This document shows positions 51,222-60,336 of a stretch of 64,000 nt of DNA, in pieces. Positions within the stretch are counted from its first letter, which is position 1. Each line of letters begins with the position of its first letter. The stretch is from contig CALMYJ010000003.1 in the NCBI GenBank assembly GCA_937873715.1, positions 496,001-560,000 on the forward strand. Reading direction: 5' to 3'. Below the pieces are notes generated by a model. The model did not search any database, was not told the DNA's origin, and was given only the letters and a program-made list of their open reading frames with translations. The position numbers were made by a program, and so were the translations under genes. This stretch comes from an uncultured Chitinophagaceae bacterium. Its GTDB lineage: Bacteria > Bacteroidota > Bacteroidia > Chitinophagales > Chitinophagaceae.

Positions 51222-52157
51222 TTACAATATTACCCGGTCTATCACATGCACTACCCCGTTGGTAGCTACTATATTGGCTGCTGAAACAGCAGAGGCAGGG
51301 TTGGCACTGCCGGTAATTTTTACGGCAGCGGGCAGAGATATGGTTAATGTTTGCCCGGCATTTAAAGTAGGTGCTGTAGCGCCATTGATTAAATCGCTGG
51401 CAAATACAGATGTGCCAATCACATGCGCTTTTACAATATTACCTACGGCAGTGGCATCGGCTGCATTGATAGCATCGGCCGTATTAAATGGCGTAGCGCC
51501 AAATGCAGCATTGGTAGGTGCAAATACGGTAAACTTACCAGGGCCAAGCAATGCATCGGCCAGGCCAGCTTTGCTTACAGCAGTAAGTAACAGTGAAAAG
51601 TTGGCCGGGTCGTCTATTACAATTTGAGCGATGGTTTTTGTAGGAGGTACCAGTACGCCGCCAATTTTGTGTACCACTCCGTTGGAGGCGGTAAGGTCGG
51701 CTGCAGTAACAGCTATACCGTTTACAAATACGCCATTGGCATTACGGGAAGCATAAATATTTTTTCCATTGAGTGTTTTAACGGTATCGCTGGCAGGCAC
51801 TGCTGAAGAGCTAACGGTGGCGCCTACCACATGATAGGTAAGTATGGGTGTAAGTATAGAGGTTACCTGTGCCGGGGTAAGTGCATCAATAACCGTTTGC
51901 GGATAACCTGCAGCCCTGAAGGCAGCATTGGTAGGTGCAAATACCGTAAGGTTGCTGGTAGTAGACAAAGTGGTGGCCAGCCCGGCTTTGGATACAGCCG
52001 ATACTAATATGCTTAAAGTAGTATCAGTTTGCGCTAATTGTACAATATTTCTTACGGTGGGTGCCGGGTCGTCTTTACTGCAGGATACCATACCACTCGT
52101 TACCATTAGCCCTGCAACAGCCGTTAACAGGTTGCGGAATTTGAACATTGTTTTCAT
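51222..52157 (-). CDS. Lipoprotein with two fasciclin (FAS1) domains
   Basis: 311 residues with a lipobox (MVSC, Cys26). Two FAS1 domains in tandem (about 35-175 and 180-311), each with the FAPTNAAF motif and the later H2-type GVVHxI strand (NGVVHKIGGV and NGVVHVIDRV). FAS1 proteins mediate adhesion or matrix contact; probably on the outer membrane. It is alone on its transcript with a terminator before the LytS gene. It may be a target of that kinase pair, which is only proximity. Confidence 0.92.
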   Translation of the reverse strand: MKTMFKFRNLLTAVAGLMVTSGMVSCSKDDPAPTVRNIVQLAQTDTTLSILVSAVSKAGLATTLSTTSNLTVFAPTNAAFRAAGYPQTVIDALTPAQVTSILTPILTYHVVGATVSSSAVPASDTVKTLNGKNIYASRNANGVFVNGIAVTAADLTASNGVVHKIGGVLVPPTKTIAQIVIDDPANFSLLLTAVSKAGLADALLGPGKFTVFAPTNAAFGATPFNTADAINAADATAVGNIVKAHVIGTSVFASDLINGATAPTLNAGQTLTISLPAAVKITGSANPASAVSAANIVATNGVVHVIDRVIL

Positions 52158-52286
52158 GTTAATCAGTTTTTAGTTTTTAATTACTGATATAACAGGATAC
52201 CTGCTGTATGGTAAACCGGCAGGGAGCGAATTGTAGTATTTTAAGGTGTGAGTTGTTATATTTTATCTGGCAGGGATGATTGCATT

Positions 52287-53777
52287 TTACGACAGCGCCC
52301 AGCTTACACTGCCATCCTTTTCATCCTTTAGTGCAATACCCAGCATGGTGAGCTGGTTGCGTATTTTATCGGAAGTGGCATAGTCTTTTTTTGCACGGGC
52401 TTCTTTGCGTATATCTATAAGCAGTTGCATTACACCTGCCAGCTTGCCATCATCGGCTGCTGAAATGCTCTGCAGGCCAAAAATATCTTCAAGAAATATT
52501 TTAAACTGCTGCTGCAACAGTACAACGGTGCCTGCAGATAGCTGTGCCGGTGCTATATGGCCGTCTTTAACAGAGTTAATAATGGGTGCCAGGTCGAACA
52601 TATTGGCCAGCACTTTGGCTGTGCTGAAATCATCATCCGTAAATTCTTCAAACTCCTGCACCAGGGTTGTAATTTTTTCATTGAGTGCAGTATCGGTACC
52701 CTCGCCAAATGTGGAGGGGTCAAATTTTTGCAGGATTTCATAGCTTTCCCACAGGCGCTTTAGTGCTTTTTCGCTGGCTGCCAGTGCTTCGCTGCCAAAA
52801 TCGAGGGGGCTGCGGTAATGACTTTGGAGAATAAAAAAGCGTACCGTCATGGGGTGAAAAGCCTGGGTGAGCAGGGGGTGGTTGCCGCTAAACAGTTCGG
52901 TAAGTTTAATAACATTGTTATAGCTTTTGCCCATCTTTTTACCATTGATGGTAATCATATTATTGTGCATCCAGTATTTTACCGGGGCCTGGTGGTTGCA
53001 AATGGTGCTTTGGGCTATTTCACTTTCGTGGTGCGGAAACTGGAGGTCCATACCGCCACCGTGTATGTCAAAATATGTACCAAGGTATTTGGTGGCCATT
53101 GCCGAACATTCGATATGCCAGCCGGGAAAACCTTCGCCCCAGGGGCTTTGCCAGCGCATGATGTGTTCCGGCGCAGCATGTTTCCACAAAGCAAAATCGG
53201 CTTTATCTCTTTTTTCATCCTGGCCATCCAGTTCACGGGTGGTTTCCAGCAGGTCGTCTATCACACGGCCGCTCAGCTTACCATAATCATGCGATGCGGC
53301 ATATTTTTTTACATCAAAGTATACCGAGCCGTTAACAACATACGCATACCCGGCTTCAATAATTTTTTCAATCATTACTATTTGCTCCACGATGTGGCCG
53401 GTAGCGGTAGGTTCAATGCTGGGTTCGATGCAGTTAAACTGCTTCATGGCCCAGTGAAACAGGTTGGTATACTTTTGCACCAGTTCCATGGGTTCCAGTT
53501 TTTCCAGCAGGGCTTTTGTACTTACCTTATCCTCTGCCTCACGGCCTTCTTCTTCAAAATGACCGGCATCGGTAATATTGCGTACATACCGTACTTTATA
53601 ACCCTTGTGTACCAGGTAGCGGTATACTATATCAAATGTAATATAGGGCCTTGCATGGCCCAGGTGGCTTTCGCCGCTTACCGTGGGGCCGCATACATAC
53701 ATGCCGGCATGGCCGGGAGTAATAGGTTCAAACAGTTCTTTTTTGCGGGTGTAGGCGTTGTAAATTTTTAAAGCCAT
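52287..53777 (-). CDS. cysS: Cysteinyl-tRNA synthetase
   Basis: 496 residues from the ATG at 53777, directly at the family start MALKIYNAYTRKKE; the 28-codon extension upstream is not conserved and would overlap the promoter. Zinc ligand Cys in YVCGPTV, HIGH-type HLGH, FPHHESEIAQS and KMGKS (variant of KMSKS) are present. Charges tRNA-Cys in the cytoplasm. Precedes nothing on the same strand closely. Confidence 0.97.
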   Translation of the reverse strand: MALKIYNAYTRKKELFEPITPGHAGMYVCGPTVSGESHLGHARPYITFDIVYRYLVHKGYKVRYVRNITDAGHFEEEGREAEDKVSTKALLEKLEPMELVQKYTNLFHWAMKQFNCIEPSIEPTATGHIVEQIVMIEKIIEAGYAYVVNGSVYFDVKKYAASHDYGKLSGRVIDDLLETTRELDGQDEKRDKADFALWKHAAPEHIMRWQSPWGEGFPGWHIECSAMATKYLGTYFDIHGGGMDLQFPHHESEIAQSTICNHQAPVKYWMHNNMITINGKKMGKSYNNVIKLTELFSGNHPLLTQAFHPMTVRFFILQSHYRSPLDFGSEALAASEKALKRLWESYEILQKFDPSTFGEGTDTALNEKITTLVQEFEEFTDDDFSTAKVLANMFDLAPIINSVKDGHIAPAQLSAGTVVLLQQQFKIFLEDIFGLQSISAADDGKLAGVMQLLIDIRKEARAKKDYATSDKIRNQLTMLGIALKDEKDGSVSWALS

Positions 53778-53814
53778 GAAGGGATTGTTTAACAAATAAA
53801 ATGATGTGCGCCGG

Positions 53815-53822
53815 CAAAAATA
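53815..53822 (-). promoter_or_regulatory. Candidate -7 promoter element for cysS
   Basis: Minus strand TATTTTTG, an exact TAnnTTTG match, 38 bases upstream of the cysS ATG chosen here, in the gap to the EEP-family gene. Confidence 0.35.
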
Positions 53823-53832
53823 ACCAAATAGC

Positions 53833-54993
53833 TTATTCGGCCCGGCGGCTAATATCAGCAATAATGGGATAATGATCGCTTAGTTTTTTGGGAATGCGTA
53901 CAAACTGGTGAATGCTGTACTGTTTATCCACAAAAATATTATCTATACGCAGTGTGGGTGCTATGCCTGCAAAAGTGCGGCCGAGGCCGGCACCCTTTTC
54001 CACAAAAGCATTTTGCATATCCCTGCCGATATGGTGATAGGCGTAGGAGTTAGGCACATCATTAAAGTCGCCGCAAAGTATAACCGGGTAAGGGCTTTGT
54101 TCCATTGCCCTGCGTATCCTGTTGGCCTGCAGTTGGCGCCGCAGCATAGCTGCTTTAACTTTTACCACCACACCCTTGGTTTTTTTAATATCAGTTTTCG
54201 ATTCGATGGTTGGGTGTTCAATATAGGCCAGGTTTTCGGGGGTAAACTCCAGCGATTGAAGGTGTACATTAAATACCCTTACCGTATCAGCGCCAATGGC
54301 AATATCGGCATATTGAAACGACGAGTTGTAATCGTAAGGAAAGTAGGTGATTTTTACTTTTCGTACTATGGGATATTTCGAAAAAATGATGATGCCGAAA
54401 TGCTGGTTATCAAAAAAATTTTCTTTGAAATTGTAGCTGTAGTGATAATAAGGAAAGCTGAGTTTTTCTGAAAAATCGTATATCGAATAAAAGCTGTAAC
54501 GCTTATAAAAGGGTGTATTAATGTTGATAAGTGTATCGGCAGCCACCATTTCCTGGAAGCAGGCTATATCAGGGCTGTAGGCATTAATGAGCTCCAGCAT
54601 CCTGTCTCTTATTTCAGGTTTTTGTTTGTTTATAAGTATATCAAACTGGCTCACATTCCAGCTCATCACCCTTATGTTGGCTGCATTTTTTTCTTTTACA
54701 AATACAGGAGCGGATATGCGGTAAGGAATAACCTGGCGTAATGGCATTGCTGTGCTTACAACGGCCACCACCGAAATAAGCGACCAGCCGGGTTTAACAA
54801 AAAGCCAAAAAATAAAAAATAGAAAAAGTACCCCCAGTAAATAAAAAGCAGCCAGCCATAAAAGGCCAACCGGCCAGTACCGTTCGGCAAAAAAATACCT
54901 GCCATAGCAACCGGTAACATACAGCAGTGCTGTAAGTAAATTAGCAAGGATGAAAATTTTTTTGGAAAACCTCCTGAAGAAGCTTTTAGACAT
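53833..54993 (-). CDS. Membrane-anchored endonuclease/exonuclease/phosphatase (EEP) family protein
   Basis: 386 residues: three membrane helices in the first 90 residues, then the EEP catalytic domain with MSWNVSQFD, CFQEM (catalytic Glu), HLQS, CGDFNDVPNS (Asp/Asn), DNIFVD and SDHYPI (His). A metal-dependent phosphodiesterase facing the periplasm; nucleic acid, inositol phosphate or lipid could be the substrate. Membrane anchoring plus the rhomboid neighbours (48-base gap) suggests a membrane-related job. It is the third gene of the unit starting at the canonical rhomboid. Confidence 0.85.
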   Translation of the reverse strand: MSKSFFRRFSKKIFILANLLTALLYVTGCYGRYFFAERYWPVGLLWLAAFYLLGVLFLFFIFWLFVKPGWSLISVVAVVSTAMPLRQVIPYRISAPVFVKEKNAANIRVMSWNVSQFDILINKQKPEIRDRMLELINAYSPDIACFQEMVAADTLININTPFYKRYSFYSIYDFSEKLSFPYYHYSYNFKENFFDNQHFGIIIFSKYPIVRKVKITYFPYDYNSSFQYADIAIGADTVRVFNVHLQSLEFTPENLAYIEHPTIESKTDIKKTKGVVVKVKAAMLRRQLQANRIRRAMEQSPYPVILCGDFNDVPNSYAYHHIGRDMQNAFVEKGAGLGRTFAGIAPTLRIDNIFVDKQYSIHQFVRIPKKLSDHYPIIADISRRAE

Positions 54994-55040
54994 AGTGTAA
55001 AGGTAAAGCCATGTTGCGGTTAATATATGGGCTTACAACG

Positions 55041-55985
55041 TTAAAGGTCTTCTTCGGCGGCACGTTTTAAAATATTCTTTTCTTCGTCGGTAAGAAAGTG
55101 ATACCCTTTCTGGTTGATTTTATCCAGTATTTCGTCTACACGCTGCTGTGTTACATTCGATGATTTTTTAAATGGCTTTTGTCCCCCGGTATTGTAAAAC
55201 ACTTTTTCCTTTATACTCCTGCTGCTGCTGCTTTGCTTTGCCGGGGTAAACATATTCATAAACCAGTGGTGCAGCTTTAACATCCACAGGCTGCCATCGT
55301 ACCCCCGGCGGATGAAGTATATAAATAAAAAGCCTGCTGCTGCCCCGGCCAGGTGCGACAGGCTGTATGCGGCGCCCAGCCCGGCAACCCCGGAATAATC
55401 AATTAGGAGATATACCACCGTAAGTATCCAGATGGGGATACCGCCATTAAGGTTGCGGAAAAAGCGATAATTAGGTGCCAGTACCGTTGCCGCTACGGCA
55501 ATAGCCATTGTAGCTGCATTGCTGCCAGCCAGCGAAGCCCCGGCCGCCTGCAGCCTGAGTGCAGGAATAGCATAACTGGTAAGTATAAATACCAGGGCGC
55601 CGGCTACACCGCCATATATATATACCGGGGCAAGCTTATTATTTCCGGCAAGCTGCTGCAGGATGTATCCAAATGCCCAAAGCCAGAGCATATTGCTAAG
55701 TATATGCAGCACACCGGTGTGGGTAAACATGTGGGTGAATACCGTCCAGGGTCTTTCGGCAAGCCTGCCCGGCTGGGCCGGCATTTGAAAATATTGCAAC
55801 ACCTGCTGCTGATACAGCGTTTTATCGGCCTCAAAAAAGAAATAGATAATTTGAATGGTGAGCAGCAATAAAAAAAAGGTGATGTTGATGGTGATAAGCG
55901 CCATCAGTGCGTTGCCATCCTGCCCCAGCAAAATCCTTTTGCGTGGCGGCTTACCATATTCCGAATACCTGTCTGCTTCTCCCAT
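55041..55985 (-). CDS. Rhomboid-family membrane protein with altered catalytic Ser
   Basis: 314 residues, six membrane helices plus a cytoplasmic tail (about 230-314). Family features such as THMFTHTGVLHILSN-type first loop and the His of the dyad (SHLAGA, His211) are present. The nucleophile loop, GASGA in the neighbour, reads GSNAATMA with Asn156 in the Ser position and Ser155 one residue early. It is probably proteolytically inactive, or uses a shifted Ser. The tail ending in DEILDKIN...LTDEEKNIL is the typical Bacteroidota rhomboid tail. Cotranscribed with the canonical rhomboid 55 bases upstream. Confidence 0.85.
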   Translation of the reverse strand: MGEADRYSEYGKPPRKRILLGQDGNALMALITINITFFLLLLTIQIIYFFFEADKTLYQQQVLQYFQMPAQPGRLAERPWTVFTHMFTHTGVLHILSNMLWLWAFGYILQQLAGNNKLAPVYIYGGVAGALVFILTSYAIPALRLQAAGASLAGSNAATMAIAVAATVLAPNYRFFRNLNGGIPIWILTVVYLLIDYSGVAGLGAAYSLSHLAGAAAGFLFIYFIRRGYDGSLWMLKLHHWFMNMFTPAKQSSSSRSIKEKVFYNTGGQKPFKKSSNVTQQRVDEILDKINQKGYHFLTDEEKNILKRAAEEDL

Positions 55986-56040
55986 AGCTAAGGATTATGT
56001 AAACAAATTTACAAATGACCGTGGATATAAACGGAACGGC

Positions 56041-56730
56041 TCAGTAAAATGTTTTACGGTTGTTTTTGTTCCAGTAATAAATCAGCAGGAACCCAACTAA
56101 TGCACCACCAAGATGGGTGAAGTGGCCAATATTATCGCCGGGCACCTGGTATATACCGCCAAATAAGTCGATGAGCACATACACCGGTATTACATATTTG
56201 GCCTTAACCGGCACCGGTATGAACATGATAAATAATTCGGTATTGGGAAACAGGTAGGCAAAAGCCACCATTACCCCCATGATGGCCCCGGAAGCGCCTA
56301 TCATAGAGTACTGTGCTTTGTAAATGGAAGATATTGCAGCCGTATCAAGATTAAGGCGCATGGCCGCCTGCAGGCCCTCTGCACTTTTTGCAAAACTGTC
56401 TGCACTGTAGGGTATGGTAAACTGGGTAAGTATACCTGCACCCAAACCACAGATAAGGTAAAATATCAAAAACCTTTTGGAGCCGAGATAATTTTCGAGC
56501 ATACTCCCAAATATCCACAGGGTAAACATGTTGAACATGATGTGCATAATACTAACGGTATCATGCATGAACATGTGTGTAATAATTTGATGTGGCTTAA
56601 ATTGGGGAGAGCTGTAATAATGCAAAGCACCCCATTCGGTTACATTAAAAAAATTGATGCTTTGCTGGGCCAGCCATACCAATACATTTATAATGATAAG
56701 GTTTAAAATTACCGGAGTTGTTCGCCGCAT
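56041..56730 (-). CDS. Rhomboid intramembrane serine protease
   Basis: 229 residues, six membrane helices. GASGA with Ser147 and HLGGA with His206 complete the catalytic dyad, and the HNxxxxxxLWxFG-type region (HIMFNMFTLWIFG) is as in GlpG. It cleaves transmembrane segments of unknown substrates in the inner membrane. First gene of a likely three-gene unit (rhomboid, second rhomboid, EEP protein). Confidence 0.93.
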   Translation of the reverse strand: MRRTTPVILNLIIINVLVWLAQQSINFFNVTEWGALHYYSSPQFKPHQIITHMFMHDTVSIMHIMFNMFTLWIFGSMLENYLGSKRFLIFYLICGLGAGILTQFTIPYSADSFAKSAEGLQAAMRLNLDTAAISSIYKAQYSMIGASGAIMGVMVAFAYLFPNTELFIMFIPVPVKAKYVIPVYVLIDLFGGIYQVPGDNIGHFTHLGGALVGFLLIYYWNKNNRKTFY

Positions 56731-56900
56731 TACAAGTAAATTAATTTAGGGTGCAATTTCGTTATACTTATTGATATTGCCTTGTATTGAATCTGCTGAA
56801 CCTTTTCCGCATAAAATAGTACAGCAATTTTAAAAGGAGGGAATAAAAATTATGGAACACTGTTGCGGTATAATACCCTGTAGTAACTAACCTTTGCAAT

Positions 56901-57548
56901 ATGAATTTGCCCATGCTCATTTACTGTTATGATGCCTATTGCGGCTGGTGCTATGGCTTTAGCCCCGTGATATCAAAACTGGCACAGCAATACAATAACC
57001 GCCTGCAGTTTGAAGTATTGAGCGGCGGCATGATTGTTAATGAAACGCCAAAACACATTTCGCTTTCGGCAGGATATATAAAGCAGGCTTATCAACGGGT
57101 AGAAGAAACTACCAGTATACAATTTGGCAGCGATTATCTGTGGCATATCAACCATCCGCAGGATAGCGACTGGTATCCTTCTTCCGAAAAACCGGCAATA
57201 GCCCTGTGTGTGTTTAAAGAGTATTATCCCGAAAAGCAGGTGGCTTTTGCAGCCGACCTTCAATATGCCCTGCATTATGAAGGCCGCGACCTTTGTGATG
57301 ATGAAGCCTACCGGCACCTTCTGGATGCTTATAACATCCCTACTGATGAATTTTATACCAAACTAAACAGCCCCGTTTATAAAGCCCAGGCCTACGATGA
57401 GTTTGAGCTGTGTACACAATTGCAGGTGAGGGCATATCCTGCTGTACTGCTGCAGGTAGGGGAATCAAAATTTCACTTAGTGGCCAGGGGGTATGTACCT
57501 TACGAAGTGCTGGCACAGTCCATTGATGAGGTGCTGGCAAAAATGTAA
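56901..57548 (+). CDS. DsbA-family (FrnE-like) thioredoxin-fold protein
   Basis: 215 residues without a signal peptide, so cytoplasmic. Thioredoxin-fold CxxC is CGWC (Cys14, Cys17), followed by the long helical insertion of FrnE/DsbA proteins and the cis-Pro region AYPAVLL. It may act as a thiol oxidoreductase or isomerase, possibly in oxidative stress. Start could be Met1 or Met5. Converges on the helicase gene. Confidence 0.88.
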   Translation: MNLPMLIYCYDAYCGWCYGFSPVISKLAQQYNNRLQFEVLSGGMIVNETPKHISLSAGYIKQAYQRVEETTSIQFGSDYLWHINHPQDSDWYPSSEKPAIALCVFKEYYPEKQVAFAADLQYALHYEGRDLCDDEAYRHLLDAYNIPTDEFYTKLNSPVYKAQAYDEFELCTQLQVRAYPAVLLQVGESKFHLVARGYVPYEVLAQSIDEVLAKM

Positions 57549-57590
57549 ATAGGGTTGTAAAGCAATGGTACCTTCTGCAAGCTGTCAACG

Positions 57591-57625
57591 CTGCGAAAAT
57601 AGTTAGTCTGCCACTATTCGCAGCT
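57591..57625. repeat. Inverted repeat spanning the helicase stop codon
   Basis: GCTGCGAAAATAGT (57591-57604) and ACTATTCGCAGC (57614-57625) pair almost completely with a 9-base loop. The stem covers the last codons and stop of the minus-strand helicase gene. No T run follows, so it may be an RNA-stability element at the 3' end of either convergent gene. Confidence 0.5.
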
Positions 57626-59942
57626 TGGCATAATTGAGCATAATCTTTTTTTCGCCGTTTAAATCAAACTTAACAGTAGCGATTGGGTTATGTGCAGCCC
57701 CTTCCATTTTTAATACTTCGCCAAAGCCAAACTTTTGGTGCTCCACCTTTTGCCCGGCCTGCAGGCCCGATGTATCGCTGGGCTCAAAGTTGGCAGATGG
57801 GGTATGCGCTTTTACCTGCGGCTTTGCCGGTATGGCATAAGAAGGTTTAGATTTTTCTTCGCTTTTTGCAAAGTAAGCTGCTGCCCCTGAGCTGCTGCCG
57901 CTCATTCTTTCAAAAGCACTGCGGCCACCACCCCAGTTGTTGCCGGTTGCGGCCTGGTTGCGTAATCCGCCGCCGGCATAACTTTTATCCATATAGTTTT
58001 CCGGGATCTCTTCTAAAAAACGGCTGGCATCGTTTTGCTGCAACTGTCCAAAGCGATAACGGGCATTGGCATACGATAACCACAACCTTTTTTTAGCCCT
58101 GGTAACCGCCACATAAAACAGCCGCCGTTCTTCCTCCAGTTCTTCTCTTGTATTAATGCTCATAGCATTGGGAAAAAGGGTTTCCTCCAGCCCGCCAACA
58201 AATACACAGCTAAATTCCAGCCCTTTGGCGGCATGTATCGTCATCAGCTTAACGCTATCTGCATCATCAGTTTTGTTATCCGCATCGGTATATAATGATA
58301 CTTGTTGCAAAAATGTACCCAGTCCTTTATCCCCCACTTCGCCATCTTCTTCATTCATGGGGGTTTCGGTAAATTCTTTAATAGAGTTTAGCAACTCCTG
58401 TACGTTTTCATAACGGGCAAGGCCCTCCGTAGTTTTATCGTTGAACAACTCTTTTACCAGGTTGGTGCTTTTGCCCACAATTACGGCCAAATCGTAGGCA
58501 TTCTTTTTTTCCAGTTCGCTCTGGAACATTTTAATCATGATAACAAAATTGCTGATGGCTTCCAGTGTGGCCGACTTAAAGCCAAAGAGCGGCGCATTTT
58601 CCAATACCTGCCATACGCTGATATTGTTGTCGTTGGCAGTAAGCACAATTTTATCGATGGTTGTTTTACCGATGCCCCTTGCCGGGTAATTGATTACCCT
58701 TTTCATTGCTTCTTCATCTTTGGGGTTAACCACCAGGCGCAGGTAGGCAATAAAATCTTTAATCTCTTTGCGTTGGTAAAACGAAAGCCCGCCGTAAATG
58801 CGATAGGGTATATTCATGCGGCGCAGGCTTTCTTCAAAGCTGCGGCTTTGTGCGTTGGTGCGGTACAGGATTGCAAATTCGCTGTTCATAAAATGGTTGC
58901 GCAGCTTTTGCTCCTGGATGGTATCGGCCACAAATTTTCCCTCTTCATTATCTGTGGCTGTACGTACTAATTTTATTTTTTCGCCTTCGCTTTTATCGGT
59001 CCATAGCTGCTTGGGTAACTGGTCTTTGTTGTTTGCAATTATCTGGTTGGCTACTTCAAGTATCGTTTTGGTGCTGCGGTAGTTTTGTTCCAGCTTCACC
59101 ACTTTTACGTTATCGTAATCTTTTTCAAACTGCAGTATGTTTTGTATGGTAGCACCGCGGAAGCTGTAAATGCTTTGGGCATCATCACCTACCACACACA
59201 CATTTTCATGCATAGCGCCCAGCAGTTTGATGATTTCGTACTGTGCCGTATTGGTATCCTGGTATTCATCAATCATAATGTATTTGAACTTGCGCTGGTA
59301 CTTGCTGAGGGCATCAGGAAAGTATTTGAGCAGTTCGTACATTTTCATCAGCAGGTCGTCAAAATCCATGGCGCCGTTTTTAAAACAGCGTTTGTTGTAA
59401 GCGTCATATATCTTACCCATCATAGGGCGGTTGGCACGGGTGTCTTCCTGCTGTATTGCCCAGTCTTCTATATATTCTTTGGCATTTACGAGGCTGTTTT
59501 TAGCATTTGAAATACGGTTATATACGGTATTGGGTTTATACTGCTTATCATCCAGTTCCAATTCGTTGATAACAGTTTTTACTACACTTTTGGCATCATC
59601 GGTATCGTAAATGGTAAAGTTGTTGGGATAGCCAATTTTATTGGCTTCGGCTCGCAGTATCCTGGCAAATACACTGTGAAATGTACCGATGTATAAATTT
59701 CTTGCTTCGCTGTTGCCTAATATATGCTCCACCCTTTCTTTCATTTCACGGGCGGCCTTGTTGGTAAATGTAAGCGCAAGAATATTAAAGGCATCTACAC
59801 CATTGGCCAGCAGGTGGGCAATACGGGTAGTGAGCACTTTTGTTTTGCCGCTGCCTGCACCGGCAATAATCATCATGGGGCCATCAATATGGGTTACAGC
59901 TTCCCGTTGCTGTTCATTTAATCCTGCTAAATATTCCTGCAT
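57603..59942 (-). CDS. UvrD/PcrA-type superfamily 1 DNA helicase
   Basis: 779 residues. All SF1A motifs in order: Q motif LNEQQREAV, AGAGSGKTK (I), TFTNKAAREM (Ia), DEYQDTN (II), VGDDAQSIYSFRGA (III), LEQNYRST (IV), TIHAAKGLEF (V) and VAVTRAKKRL (VI). The C-terminus (about 720-779, QKVEHQKFGFGEV) is the Tudor-like RNA-polymerase-binding fold of PcrA. It unwinds DNA in nucleotide excision and mismatch repair and dislodges stalled polymerase. Divergent from no regulator; a 7-of-8 -7 element lies upstream. Confidence 0.95.
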   Translation of the reverse strand: MQEYLAGLNEQQREAVTHIDGPMMIIAGAGSGKTKVLTTRIAHLLANGVDAFNILALTFTNKAAREMKERVEHILGNSEARNLYIGTFHSVFARILRAEANKIGYPNNFTIYDTDDAKSVVKTVINELELDDKQYKPNTVYNRISNAKNSLVNAKEYIEDWAIQQEDTRANRPMMGKIYDAYNKRCFKNGAMDFDDLLMKMYELLKYFPDALSKYQRKFKYIMIDEYQDTNTAQYEIIKLLGAMHENVCVVGDDAQSIYSFRGATIQNILQFEKDYDNVKVVKLEQNYRSTKTILEVANQIIANNKDQLPKQLWTDKSEGEKIKLVRTATDNEEGKFVADTIQEQKLRNHFMNSEFAILYRTNAQSRSFEESLRRMNIPYRIYGGLSFYQRKEIKDFIAYLRLVVNPKDEEAMKRVINYPARGIGKTTIDKIVLTANDNNISVWQVLENAPLFGFKSATLEAISNFVIMIKMFQSELEKKNAYDLAVIVGKSTNLVKELFNDKTTEGLARYENVQELLNSIKEFTETPMNEEDGEVGDKGLGTFLQQVSLYTDADNKTDDADSVKLMTIHAAKGLEFSCVFVGGLEETLFPNAMSINTREELEEERRLFYVAVTRAKKRLWLSYANARYRFGQLQQNDASRFLEEIPENYMDKSYAGGGLRNQAATGNNWGGGRSAFERMSGSSSGAAAYFAKSEEKSKPSYAIPAKPQVKAHTPSANFEPSDTSGLQAGQKVEHQKFGFGEVLKMEGAAHNPIATVKFDLNGEKKIMLNYAKLRIVAD

Positions 59943-60040
59943 GCGGCGAAGTTACGAAAGGGGTATATGCAGGTTTGGGGTGTGGGAAAATTTTGTATAG
60001 CTGTTGCTAACTTTTCACCTTGCGGCCTTGTCATCCATAA

Positions 60041-60071
60041 AAAAGAAAAAGTGCCGGTTTTGCGGCACTTT
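60041..60071 (-). terminator. Intrinsic terminator of the tRNA gene
   Basis: A 9-bp stem (AAAGTGCCG / CGGCACTTT) with a 6-base loop, 14 bases past the tRNA 3' end on the minus strand, followed by a T-rich run. Confidence 0.82.
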
Positions 60072-60084
60072 ATTCAAAAACTTG

Positions 60085-60158
60085 TGGGCCCACCTGGGCT
60101 CGAACCAGGGACCACCTGATTATGAGTCAGGTGCTCTAACCAACTGAGCTATAGGCCC
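60085..60158 (-). tRNA. tRNA with CAU anticodon (elongator Met or Ile2)
   Basis: A 74-base cloverleaf on the minus strand: acceptor GGGCCTA / TGGGCCC with one U-G pair, D-arm with GTTGGTTA, anticodon stem CCTGA / TCAGG around CTCATAA, T-arm with GGTTCGAGCCC, discriminator A, no encoded CCA. The anticodon is CAU. The paired first base and lack of three G-C pairs in the anticodon stem exclude an initiator tRNA. Elongator Met and the lysidine-modified Ile2 cannot be told apart with certainty. Confidence 0.93.
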
Positions 60159-60199
60159 GCTTTTTTTAGCAGGGCTAACTGCCGAAAAAAGAACGGTTG

Positions 60200-60207
60200 C
60201 AAAAGTA
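60200..60207 (-). promoter_or_regulatory. Candidate -7 promoter element of the tRNA gene
   Basis: Minus strand TACTTTTG, an exact TAnnTTTG match, 42 bases upstream of the mature tRNA 5' end. Confidence 0.4.
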
Positions 60208-60336
60208 AGTAAATTCAAATAGCAGCCCCTCATTTTTTTGCAAAAAAGATTTTGCCCCTTAAAATATTTACAATCAAACACTTTAATATTGTAACTTCAA
60301 ATTCGCAAACAACCACTTACCGCTTATTGCCCCGCC

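Noticed and set aside
52818..53771. 317-residue plus-strand frame opposite cysS
   Set aside because: It is a full antisense shadow of a highly conserved synthetase gene with no recognisable domain.
60085..60158. Initiator tRNA-Met
   Set aside because: The first acceptor base is paired and the anticodon stem lacks the three consecutive G-C pairs, so it is not an initiator despite the CAU anticodon.
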